In this document: positions 1-6,185 of the stretch, in pieces
Numbering within the stretch: position 1 is the stretch's first letter
Layout: every line of letters starts with the position of its first letter
From: an uncultured Eubacteriales bacterium
GTDB lineage: Bacteria; Bacillota; Clostridia; Oscillospirales; CAG-272
Direction of reading: 5' to 3'
Length of the DNA: 6,201 bases
NCBI GenBank assembly: GCA_934500855.1
Contig: CAKSUH010000100.1
Span: forward strand, 1 to 6,201
The notes under the pieces: generated by a model
Told to the model about the DNA's origin: nothing
Database searches by the model: none
What the model saw: the letters and a program-made list of their open reading frames with translations, nothing else
Position numbers and translations under genes: made by a program

Positions 1-750
1 AACCGCACGCTGTCCCGCATGGACCCGCACCGCGCGGGAATTCGGATAGCGCTCCGGAATTTTCGGAAACTCCTCGGTCAGAAACGGCTCGTACCCGTTT
101 GTCAGCACGCCCTCCCCCGCTTTCGGCGGATTCAGGAGGAAGCAACGGACCGTTACGCGATCCGAAAACAGACGGGTAAAGGCGCTGAAGCAATTGTAAT
201 GGTCGCCGTGCGAATGCGTCAGAATCCACGCGCTGATGACGATGCGATGGTCGGGAAAGGGAGAGCTGTCCCAAAGATAGCAGTACAGGCTTTCCGCGTC
301 GATGGCATAGCCGCCGTCCCAGATGATAAAGGAGCCGTCCTCCAGGCGCAGAACAAAGCTCATCCCGTTGGAATCAATCGGATTCTGCCGCGTATAGTTC
401 AGCGGCGTGACCGCCAGAACGGGCTGACAGATCCTGCCGGAAATCGCGGCGCTCTGCGGCGGAAGCGCGCGGAGCGCGCCGACAAGCGGATCATGCAGAA
501 CGCGGAGAGACGCGTCCGTTTCGGTGTAAGTGATATGCAGAATCCCGCCGCCCGCAATCCGGTAGGTGTGGGCGCGCAGGGGTCCGATGACATTCGTTGC
601 GCTCACCCGCAGATTCGTCAGCGTCCCGAGATACGCAATATATGCGTCAAACGCCGCGGGTGCGAAGTCCTCGCACACGCACAGCTCGATTCCGTCCGCC
701 AGGGAAAAGGTCTTTTCGGGATTCAGAGGTTTGAGATACAGACTGTTCAT
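1..750 (-). CDS. Metallo-beta-lactamase-fold hydrolase, leaderless, C-terminus cut by window edge
   Basis: My translation of the minus strand from 750 gives 250 open codons with no stop before base 1, so the gene is partial. It starts MNSLYLKPLNPEKTF, with no signal peptide or membrane segment, so the product is probably cytoplasmic. Residues about 15-95 form an alpha/beta region without a recognised family. The MBL domain starts near residue 110: LEDGSFIIWDGGY (136-148) is the first beta-strand/turn, and THSHGDH (178-184) carries the metal ligands H179, H181, D183 and H184. The later TGD and HHG motifs would lie beyond the window. It is a paralogue of the upstream lipoprotein: PLNYT, LEDG, DGGY, AWILTH, HGDH and HAGQ occur in the same order, and the pre-MBL region also aligns. 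By that comparison the full protein should be near 400 residues. The start is fixed by a 4-base ATGA overlap with the upstream stop and an AAAGGA site 7 bases away. The substrate is unknown; hydrolysis of a phosphoester or similar bond is known for the superfamily, and not shown here. Confidence 0.88.
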   Translation of the reverse strand, partial: MNSLYLKPLNPEKTFSLADGIELCVCEDFAPAAFDAYIAYLGTLTNLRVSATNVIGPLRAHTYRIAGGGILHITYTETDASLRVLHDPLVGALRALPPQSAAISGRICQPVLAVTPLNYTRQNPIDSNGMSFVLRLEDGSFIIWDGGYAIDAESLYCYLWDSSPFPDHRIVISAWILTHSHGDHYNCFSAFTRLFSDRVTVRCFLLNPPKAGEGVLTNGYEPFLTEEFPKIPERYPNSRAVRVHAGQRAV

Positions 751-2579
751 GTTTGATTCCTTTTTTCAAAATCCATGGTATAGAGTACGGCGGTTCCGCC
801 CTTTGTATACGGCAGGGTCAGAATTTTCGCCTGCCCGTCCGCAACGACGCATTCGTCCACGCGTGCCAGAAGCCGCCCGTAAACGCCGCCGCGCCAGTTG
901 CTCTGGCTCCGCTTATCGGCAGTTGCCCGGCTTGTCGGCCAGAGCGCAATGTCCGGATCAACCAGATCGATAAAGTCCTGCGGGATGTCCGAGTAGCCGT
1001 GGTGGTTGATCTGGTAGATGTCGGCTTTCAGCTCGGTTTTCCACAGGCGGGACACCATGCCGATTGCGTCCATCTCGCAGTCACCGGTAAAGAGTGCGGT
1101 CTGCCCGTTGGCGCGAAGCTGAAAAACGAGAGAGGTTTCATTCAGCCATCCCGGTACAACGGGATAGTAGGTTTCGTGCGTAAAAAGCATCCGCAGTTCC
1201 ACATTGCAGAACCACGCGCTCTGCCCCGCGTGCAGCTTGATTGCCCGTGTCGTGCCGTTTTTGAAGGACGCGCAGACATTTGCCTGAAGTCCCGTCAGAA
1301 GCCCCGCCTGACTCGTTTCGTTTGCGGGCTGTATGCCCTTCGGCAGTGCGTTGGAGACGATGTATTCGCAGGTTACGCGTCTGCCGTAGGTTTCGGAGAA
1401 CGCACGGAACGCGCCCGTATGGTCGCCGTGGTCATGTGTGAGAATCCATGCGGCAATCGTGATGCCGTCGGCGCGGCGGTTGCGGTCGGAGAGATAGTTG
1501 AACAGTCCGTCCGCGTCGGCGGTATAGCCGCCGTCAATGACGATGAATCTGCCGTCCTCCAGCGTCATGACCGCGGAAAGCCCGGAGCAATCGGTCGGGT
1601 CTTTGCAGGAAGCGGTGTAATTCAGCGGCAGAAGCGCCAGTTGGTTCTCCCCGATCTTGGTGTAACCCGTTTCGGGCTTGACCGACGGGACCGTGACGCA
1701 GTTGCCCGTGTACACCTGATAGATTACCTGAAGCGCCTTTGCGTTCTTCTGCCAGAGGTAGGAGACTTCTCCGTCCGCGCGCACATAGGTCGCGGCGCGG
1801 TTTCCCGCTTCGGTAACCCCGCCCTGCGTTCTGACAAACGCCCCGTGCGCTTCCAGCAGACCCTCCAGCTCGTCGCAGGCAGTCTCGGTGGTGTTGCGGT
1901 AGTGGAGCAGATAGGTCCCGTCCCCGCTGTCATAGATGTCGGAATAGGCTTTGGCAATCCGCGGAACATCGGTCATCCAACCCGATTTGTTGAAAAACAC
2001 GCCGCGTTCGCCCACTTCAAGCCGCAGGGACCCGCTTTTTCCCGCGGAAGTCACGGCAGAGAGGAACTCGGTCAGTGCGTTTGCAACCGTTCCGTCGGTT
2101 GCGCCGAGAATCATCAGAATGTTGCCGCGCAGGCAGTAGCCGTATTCCCCGATGCCGATTTCGCGTGCCGTGCGGGAAACCTCGTCGATGCCCGCGCTCG
2201 TACCCGTAACGATCAGGCGGTCGCCCTCCTTGACCTGCATCGGCTCGATGATGGGAAGGCGCACCTTGGTAGCGGCGTAAATCATGGTCTGAATCCGCTT
2301 TGCGGAGCCTGCGATGTCGGCGTTTTGACTTCCCACATTGACAATGGAGTAGTCGCTTCTGCCGTCCTCAACAAGCGTTGCAAAATGCCCGCTCGGTTGC
2401 GTCGCTCCGGTTGTAACCGCAGCCGATCCACTGCCCGACGGCGCTTCGGTTTTCATGCCGTCCGGCGTCCCTGTGCGGTTCGTCTCTCCCCCGCCCGGGT
2501 TGCAGGCGGTAAACAGACAAAGCAGGCACAGCGCCAGTGCAAGCGCCGTTCCGCGCCGACCGTGTTTGATTCGTTTCAT
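747..2579 (-). CDS. Exported lipoprotein with ComEC-like metallo-beta-lactamase domain
   Basis: A 610-residue protein. Residues 1-26 are a lipoprotein signal (KRIKHGRRG, then a hydrophobic core ending LFTAC), with lipidation likely at C26; Phe at -3 is unusual for a lipobox. Residues 27-65 are a Gly/Thr/Ser linker. Residues about 66-190 (SDYSIV, GDRLIVTGTS, YGYCLRGNILMILGATDGT, ALTEFL) resemble the non-catalytic N-terminal domain of GH20/GH67-type glycosidases; this rests on pattern memory. Residues about 200-300 match the N-terminal region of the downstream paralogue. The MBL domain (about 312-600) has all three hallmarks of ComEC/Rec2-like enzymes: THDHGDH at 381-387 (H382, H384, D386, H387), FTGDCE at 497-502 (D500) and NHHGYSD at 525-531. 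It probably acts outside the membrane as a metal-dependent hydrolase of unknown substrate. The start is well set by AAGGAGG 5 bases upstream. No glycosidase catalytic domain and no ComEC membrane channel is present, so it is neither a glycosidase nor a DNA uptake protein as such. Confidence 0.93.
   Translation of the reverse strand: MKRIKHGRRGTALALALCLLCLFTACNPGGGETNRTGTPDGMKTEAPSGSGSAAVTTGATQPSGHFATLVEDGRSDYSIVNVGSQNADIAGSAKRIQTMIYAATKVRLPIIEPMQVKEGDRLIVTGTSAGIDEVSRTAREIGIGEYGYCLRGNILMILGATDGTVANALTEFLSAVTSAGKSGSLRLEVGERGVFFNKSGWMTDVPRIAKAYSDIYDSGDGTYLLHYRNTTETACDELEGLLEAHGAFVRTQGGVTEAGNRAATYVRADGEVSYLWQKNAKALQVIYQVYTGNCVTVPSVKPETGYTKIGENQLALLPLNYTASCKDPTDCSGLSAVMTLEDGRFIVIDGGYTADADGLFNYLSDRNRRADGITIAAWILTHDHGDHTGAFRAFSETYGRRVTCEYIVSNALPKGIQPANETSQAGLLTGLQANVCASFKNGTTRAIKLHAGQSAWFCNVELRMLFTHETYYPVVPGWLNETSLVFQLRANGQTALFTGDCEMDAIGMVSRLWKTELKADIYQINHHGYSDIPQDFIDLVDPDIALWPTSRATADKRSQSNWRGGVYGRLLARVDECVVADGQAKILTLPYTKGGTAVLYTMDFEKRNQT
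758..763 (-). promoter_or_regulatory. Ribosome binding site inside the end of the upstream gene
   Basis: On the minus strand AAAGGA sits 7 bases before the ATG at 750 and lies within the last codons of the 610-residue lipoprotein gene. With the ATGA stop/start overlap at 747-750 it supports coupled translation of the two MBL genes. Confidence 0.6.
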
Positions 2580-2584
2580 GCTTT

Positions 2585-2591
2585 CCTCCTT
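2585..2591 (-). promoter_or_regulatory. Strong ribosome binding site for the MBL lipoprotein gene
   Basis: The minus strand carries AAGGAGG 5 bases before the ATG at 2579, an almost complete anti-16S match. It fixes the start and shows that this gene can be translated independently, despite the hairpin just upstream. Confidence 0.8.
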
Positions 2592-2600
2592 CGGGAAAGA

Positions 2601-2627
2601 GGGAGCGGGCGGTTTCCGCCCGCTCCC
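2601..2627 (-). terminator. GC-rich perfect hairpin between solute-binding and MBL genes (attenuator or mRNA-stabilising stem)
   Basis: GGGAGCGGGCGG (2601-2612) and CCGCCCGCTCCC (2616-2627) are perfect 12-base complements around a 3-base loop. The stem starts 12 bases after the stop of the solute-binding lipoprotein gene. On the transcribed strand it is followed by TCTTTCCC rather than a run of U, so it is a weak intrinsic terminator at best. Likely roles are partial termination or protection of the upstream mRNA 3' end, either of which would give more solute-binding protein than MBL protein. The stem is seen directly; the role is inferred. Confidence 0.6.
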
Positions 2628-2639
2628 CTTGCGTAATGG

Positions 2640-4145
2640 TCAGGATTTTTCGCTGTAGAAAAATTCGATAAACTTTTCCAGACCCGCTTTTGCGCTGATT
2701 TCCAGATTGATAAAGGTATCGGGAATACTGGAAAGCCTGTTGGCGGGAAGGGCTGCAATAGATTCCGGGTACAGCAGGTATCTCGGCGTATTCTTGCATT
2801 CGCCGAGCGCATACGAGTAAACGGCGCCAAGGTCAAAGTTCAGATGGTCAAACATGAAGTCAAACATTTTGCGGTTTTTCAGGGTCTGCGCATACTGTCC
2901 CGCATAGGTCTTTTCGTACTTCGCGTTGTAGGTCGTGTCGTGCGAGCGGTAGCAAAGGTCCTCCACAACCGCCGTATACATGGAAGCGTCCTTCACGCTG
3001 GCGCAGATCGAAACACTGGAGTATTCGTCATGCGCGGTCACAATGTAATCCTCCTGCTTTTCATCGAACATCGGCATGGGGATCAGCGTGTACCGAATGC
3101 CCGACTTGTAAAGGTCGGCGGCGTTTTTCAGCATATTCATGGTAAAGACTGCGTTTTGCTGGTCCTTGAAATTCTTGATTGCGCCGCCCTTGTTGGTAAC
3201 GGCGGGATTGCTCCAGTAAAGGTCGCGCAGCTTTTCCACGATGCCGATATTGTGCGCATTGTTGATGTTAACCTTCGGCATACCGTTTTCGCCGATGCCA
3301 ACGGTGGTCAGCTTCAGCGAGGCAAGCATTCCGTCGATGGAAAGCGAGTTGACATCCAGCGCCATGCCCCAAACGCCGCTATCCTCGCCGCTTCCGACCA
3401 TCGAAAGCAGAGAAAGCATTTTTTCATAGGTCCAGCCCTTGGCGTAAACCAACTCGTGCAGGTCGATATCGCCCAGATAATCGCTGACCAGCTGATCGTT
3501 GACGAACATAACCTCCATTTCGTCCAGAACCGAGGTGCAAAGCTCGCCCACGAGGAAGTAGTAACGGTCATTGACGGTGGACGCATTGATGAAGCCCGCC
3601 GACCAATACTTGCGGCTCAGGTCGATGTAGCTGTTTTCAACCGCCGCAAGGTTCTGATACAGACCGTCCAGAATCAGACTGACGCTGTAGTAGGAAGGCT
3701 GCGAAACGATATGGAAGGCATCCTTTTCGGTGTTCAGCGCGTTTTGTCTGACAGCGGACGCAAGCACATTCGGGCTATGCGCGTTGCTATTGACCGAAAC
3801 ATACGCAAAGCGGATTCCGAGGTCATCCTCCACCTGCTTGTTTCTGGAATAAACCGCGTTGGACATGGTCTCGCTGTTGCCCGCATTGAAATCGAATTCA
3901 TCTTTTTTGAAATCGCATTGCAGAATGCGGACAATCGCATCGTCAAAATCCAGTTGGGTCAGATCGTGCGAGGGTTTGTAAAGATCCTCGGGTTCTTCGG
4001 TTACAGATCCTTCGGAGGAGGACAAATCCCCTGCCTCGGTCTTTTTCTCGGTCGTTGTGGCGGGCGGCGTTGTCTTGTTTCCGCATGCGGCAAGCACGGG
4101 CAGAAGCATCAGGCAGACAAGCGCCAAGATTAAAAATCGTTTCAT
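2640..4145 (-). CDS. Extracellular solute-binding lipoprotein (ABC-transporter family 1-like)
   Basis: A 501-residue protein. Residues 1-21 are a clear lipoprotein signal (MKRFLILALV, then LLPVLAAC) with lipidation at C21. Residues 22-55 are a Thr/Ser/Glu linker typical of Gram-positive lipoproteins held off the membrane. The mature part looks like large family 1 solute-binding proteins of Clostridia, usually linked to sugar or oligosaccharide uptake: YSRNKQVEDDLGIRF (99-113), YIDLSRKYW (173-181), NDRYYFLVGEL (192-202), VMFVNDQLVSDY (212-223), GWTYEKMLSL (237-246) and IPMPMFDEKQEDY (355-367). Length fits the family (about 450-550). An in-frame ATG at 4202 would add 19 polar residues before the signal peptide, so I chose 4145, which has AAGGAGA 5 bases upstream. 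No permease or ATPase gene lies in the window, so it may use a remote transporter or act as a stand-alone binding or sensing protein. The ligand is unknown. Confidence 0.9.
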   Translation of the reverse strand: MKRFLILALVCLMLLPVLAACGNKTTPPATTTEKKTEAGDLSSSEGSVTEEPEDLYKPSHDLTQLDFDDAIVRILQCDFKKDEFDFNAGNSETMSNAVYSRNKQVEDDLGIRFAYVSVNSNAHSPNVLASAVRQNALNTEKDAFHIVSQPSYYSVSLILDGLYQNLAAVENSYIDLSRKYWSAGFINASTVNDRYYFLVGELCTSVLDEMEVMFVNDQLVSDYLGDIDLHELVYAKGWTYEKMLSLLSMVGSGEDSGVWGMALDVNSLSIDGMLASLKLTTVGIGENGMPKVNINNAHNIGIVEKLRDLYWSNPAVTNKGGAIKNFKDQQNAVFTMNMLKNAADLYKSGIRYTLIPMPMFDEKQEDYIVTAHDEYSSVSICASVKDASMYTAVVEDLCYRSHDTTYNAKYEKTYAGQYAQTLKNRKMFDFMFDHLNFDLGAVYSYALGECKNTPRYLLYPESIAALPANRLSSIPDTFINLEISAKAGLEKFIEFFYSEKS

Positions 4146-4150
4146 CGGGT

Positions 4151-4157
4151 TCTCCTT
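4151..4157 (-). promoter_or_regulatory. Ribosome binding site deciding the start of the solute-binding lipoprotein
   Basis: AAGGAGA on the minus strand lies 5 bases before the ATG at 4145, directly ahead of the signal peptide. It argues against the longer reading from 4202, which would overlap the small gene upstream. Confidence 0.75.
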
Positions 4158-4173
4158 ATGGGTTAGGACGGGT

Positions 4174-4308
4174 TCAGCTCCAGTCCCACGCGTTTGCGTC
4201 ACCGTCTCCCCAGCCGTTGTACTTTGCGTTTGCGGTCAGAGAGGTAGCAATGACATCGGTATTATTGATGTTGAGCAGTTCCGCCATCGGGGAAAGATAA
4301 GTTTTCAT
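4174..4308 (-). CDS. 44-residue small protein, Trp/Gly/Asp-rich C-terminus, unknown function
   Basis: The short frame begins MKTYLSPMAELLNINNTDVI and ends YNGWGDGDANAWDWS. It has an AAAGGAG site 9 bases before its ATG, starts 19 bases after the stop of the surface protein gene and ends 28 bases before the solute-binding protein gene, so it sits neatly in the operon. There is no signal peptide, no membrane segment and no Cys. The first half (charged/polar with K-x-Y-x-x-P-x-x-E and a D-V-I-x-T-S step at 18-23) resembles a pattern I recall from short hypothetical proteins of gut Clostridia. The second half is an acidic, aromatic tail with three Trp (W33, W41, W43). This leader-plus-tail layout is like a peptide precursor, but no modification enzyme, peptidase or exporter is adjacent, so a RiPP or signalling role is only a hypothesis. 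A structural partner of a neighbouring surface protein is an alternative. Confidence 0.8.
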   Translation of the reverse strand: MKTYLSPMAELLNINNTDVIATSLTANAKYNGWGDGDANAWDWS

Positions 4309-4317
4309 GGTTGTATG

Positions 4318-4324
4318 CTCCTTT
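4318..4324 (-). promoter_or_regulatory. Ribosome binding site of the 44-residue small gene
   Basis: AAAGGAG on the minus strand lies 9 bases before the ATG at 4308, just past the stop codon of the preceding gene (4328-4330). This is the main evidence, with the tight spacing, that the short frame is translated. Confidence 0.75.
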
Positions 4325-4327
4325 CCT

Positions 4328-6121
4328 TCAGTGCAGTTCGGTTGCCGCGGGGTCAACGGTAAAGACCTGCGTTGCGCCAAGCACAACAGTCCCGTCGGCA
4401 GCGGTGTAATAAGTGGTAACTTCCATCGTAATAACGCCCGCATTGGCAGGGACATTGCGGCAAGGCAGGACGAACAGGTAATCACCGCCCAAGCTCTCGG
4501 CAGTGTACTCCGTAACGGCGGTTTCCCCCTTCGTGTAGCCGCTGATTGCGCTGTAGACCATGTCGGTGGTGTAGTCCTTCGACTTCGTGGTCGTGCCGCC
4601 GTAGTTCGCAACCACGCGGAAGCCAACCGATGTGTAGTTCGAGACCTTGCCGTCCGTAACGGTCTTGTCATCGTCCGCCAGTTTCAGGGTTGCAACCAGA
4701 CGGAGGTCAAACTTGTTGTCCGCCGCGTCGGAAACCTGATAGCCCGCCAACTTCGTAACAGGCGTTTCGGCTGCGTCCGCCTTTGCAAGAATCGTTTCGC
4801 CAAAGGTCGTCACGCTGCTGCGCGGGAGAGGCGTGCCGGTGGTAGTAACGGTCCAGTCGGTCATTCTTGCCGCTTCCAACTTTTCTGCCATGCCAAAGCC
4901 GTAAGCATCTTCGCCCGCAACATGAATGTTATTTATCAGCGAGGAAGCAGGCACCGTACCCTGTTCTTTTCCGTAAAGAGCCGCCACTTTCCCGCCACCC
5001 TTTGAGGTAGATTGGCTTACATCCGTATAAATACAGTTTTCAATAGTAACCGTGGCTTTTGGGACACTGCCTTTACCGTTTGAAGGTTCAGCACAGCCAA
5101 GGAAAGAACCGTGGTTGTCACCTGCACCAGCCCACGAAGCGGCATTGATAACACCGGCTTCCATGCAATTGCGGATGGTCAGCGTGCCGTTCCCATTGCA
5201 TCTTCCAACAAAGCCCGAAATATTATTCCCGCCAACTTTCAGAGCTCCACCGAACAAACAATTCTCAATTGTAACATTGCTTCCGTCAGTCCTTCCAACA
5301 AACCCGCCCCATACACGGCGCCAATCACCGGAATTTGTACACACCACAGTACTGTTCACAACAGTATTACGGATGGTTAGATTCACTCCTGATGTCATGT
5401 ATCCAATCAAGCCTGCGGTATTGGTATTAAAATCCGAGTAGTTTTTTCCATTTTTATCTACGGGAATAGAAATCGTTGAAACCTGTTGAATATCCATATA
5501 AACATTTTCAATCAGGGCAAATCTGTTTTTATCGGCTTCACTTGCCGGAATCGCCCCAAACAAACCACCGAAGCAATTCTGGTTTGAAGTGATATAAGAA
5601 TTGATGATTGCAAGGTTCTTCACACCCACAGGCTTTTCTTCCGTACCGCCCTTCAGGTTTCCGAAGATGCCCGTGTGGTTTGCAACCGTTGACAAATAAA
5701 TGCCGGAAATCGTGTGTCCGCCGCCGTCAATCATACCGGTAAAGCAGGTGTAATTGCCTGCCAGCCACTTGTTGAGCGGTGCGGTTGCGCCCGCAGTCCA
5801 ACCCGGGTTGAGGTCAATATCCGCAGTGATATGAACCGTTTTTCCCAAAAAGATTTTCTTGCTCGCATCAACGGTGTCCAAATCCGAATTCTCGTTGTTT
5901 GCGCGCAGCTGTGTCGAAATCAGTTTGGAGAACCCAAGCAGCTCCGCCGCCGTGCCGATGTAGAGATCAGTCTCCTCCTTGTGATTGTCATACCACGCCG
6001 TATCGGGCGTGAGCGCGGTGGCTTCCGCCGTTTCGCCGTCTGCGCCAACGGTGACAGCCATCATCGAAACGACCGACAGAAGCATACAAAGGGTCAAAAA
6101 CAGAGCTAAGAGCTTTTTCAT
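4328..6121 (-). CDS. Secreted GLUG-repeat / parallel beta-helix surface protein
   Basis: A 597-residue protein. Residues 1-27 are a Sec signal peptide (MKKLLALFLTLCMLLSVVSM, cleavage probably after VGA near 27) with no lipobox. Residues about 40-135 hold the usual lead-in to GLUG regions: WYDNHKEETDLYIGTAAELLGF, GKTVHITADIDLNPGW and FTGMIDGGGHTISGIYL. Residues about 150-403 hold about seven repeats of the form G-x-[FL]-[VIF]-G followed by [LV]-T-I-[RE]-N, as expected for a right-handed beta-helix. Residues about 458-590 form a separate beta-rich C-terminal domain (FDLRLVATL, YTSVGFRVVANYGG, MVYSAISGY, ITMEVTTYYTAADGT) that I take for a recurring Clostridial surface module without a name I can give. 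No LPXTG, dockerin or S-layer motif is visible, so the mode of attachment is unclear. Such proteins are often adhesins or glycan-binding proteins; no catalytic motif is seen. An upstream in-frame ATG at 6193 is rejected because it puts 24 polar residues before the signal peptide. Confidence 0.92.
   Translation of the reverse strand: MKKLLALFLTLCMLLSVVSMMAVTVGADGETAEATALTPDTAWYDNHKEETDLYIGTAAELLGFSKLISTQLRANNENSDLDTVDASKKIFLGKTVHITADIDLNPGWTAGATAPLNKWLAGNYTCFTGMIDGGGHTISGIYLSTVANHTGIFGNLKGGTEEKPVGVKNLAIINSYITSNQNCFGGLFGAIPASEADKNRFALIENVYMDIQQVSTISIPVDKNGKNYSDFNTNTAGLIGYMTSGVNLTIRNTVVNSTVVCTNSGDWRRVWGGFVGRTDGSNVTIENCLFGGALKVGGNNISGFVGRCNGNGTLTIRNCMEAGVINAASWAGAGDNHGSFLGCAEPSNGKGSVPKATVTIENCIYTDVSQSTSKGGGKVAALYGKEQGTVPASSLINNIHVAGEDAYGFGMAEKLEAARMTDWTVTTTGTPLPRSSVTTFGETILAKADAAETPVTKLAGYQVSDAADNKFDLRLVATLKLADDDKTVTDGKVSNYTSVGFRVVANYGGTTTKSKDYTTDMVYSAISGYTKGETAVTEYTAESLGGDYLFVLPCRNVPANAGVITMEVTTYYTAADGTVVLGATQVFTVDPAATELH
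5021..5674 (-). repeat. GLUG-type protein repeats (six clear units)
   Basis: Six units begin at residues 150 (TGIFG), 185 (GGLFG), 236 (AGLIG), 272 (GGFVG), 302 (SGFVG) and 338 (GSFLG) of the surface protein. A weaker seventh (VAALYG, 379-384) follows to the left. Four units carry an alternating second motif: LTIRN at 248, VTIEN at 283, LTIRN at 314 and VTIEN at 358. Units are 30-51 residues long. The DNA is not a close tandem repeat, so the units are old. Confidence 0.75.
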
Positions 6122-6128
6122 GGTTTTT

Positions 6129-6138
6129 CTTCCTTTCC
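6129..6138 (-). promoter_or_regulatory. Ribosome binding site deciding the start of the surface protein
   Basis: GGAAAGGAAG on the minus strand lies 7 bases before the ATG at 6121 and directly ahead of the signal peptide, which fixes the start there. Confidence 0.7.
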
Positions 6139-6179
6139 GATGTGTATTTTTTTGATTTACGGTCCCCCCGTGTAGGGAT

Positions 6180-6185
6180 ATTCTA
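6180..6185 (-). promoter_or_regulatory. Possible -10 element for the operon
   Basis: TAGAAT on the minus strand is one mismatch from TATAAT and would give a leader of roughly 50 bases before the surface protein gene. Its -35 partner would fall at or beyond the window edge, so it cannot be tested here. The AT-rich leader (6122-6160) shows no riboswitch or terminator that I can recognise. Confidence 0.25.

Noticed and set aside
19..756. A 245-codon open frame on the plus strand at the left end.
   Set aside because: It lies opposite the truncated MBL gene, whose HSHGDH motif and similarity to its neighbour show which strand is coding.
753..2636. A 627-codon open frame on the plus strand, opposite the MBL lipoprotein gene.
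   Set aside because: It mirrors a gene with clear signal peptide, motifs and ribosome binding site. Its translation is Arg/Val/Gly-rich with no recognisable domain, and the GC-rich third positions of the real gene explain the lack of stops.
2844..4133. A 429-codon open frame on the plus strand, opposite the solute-binding gene.
   Set aside because: Same reason: an antisense shadow with no domain, rich in His/Val/Arg.
4174..4671. A 165-codon minus-strand frame ending in the small gene.
   Set aside because: Its first 121 codons overlap the surface protein gene in another frame and look like low-complexity Arg/Thr/Leu text. The internal ATG at 4308 has the good ribosome binding site, so only the last 44 residues are taken as real.
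4307..5005. A 232-codon plus-strand frame under the surface protein gene.
   Set aside because: It overlaps the conserved C-terminal domain of the minus-strand gene and has no ribosome binding site or recognisable motif.
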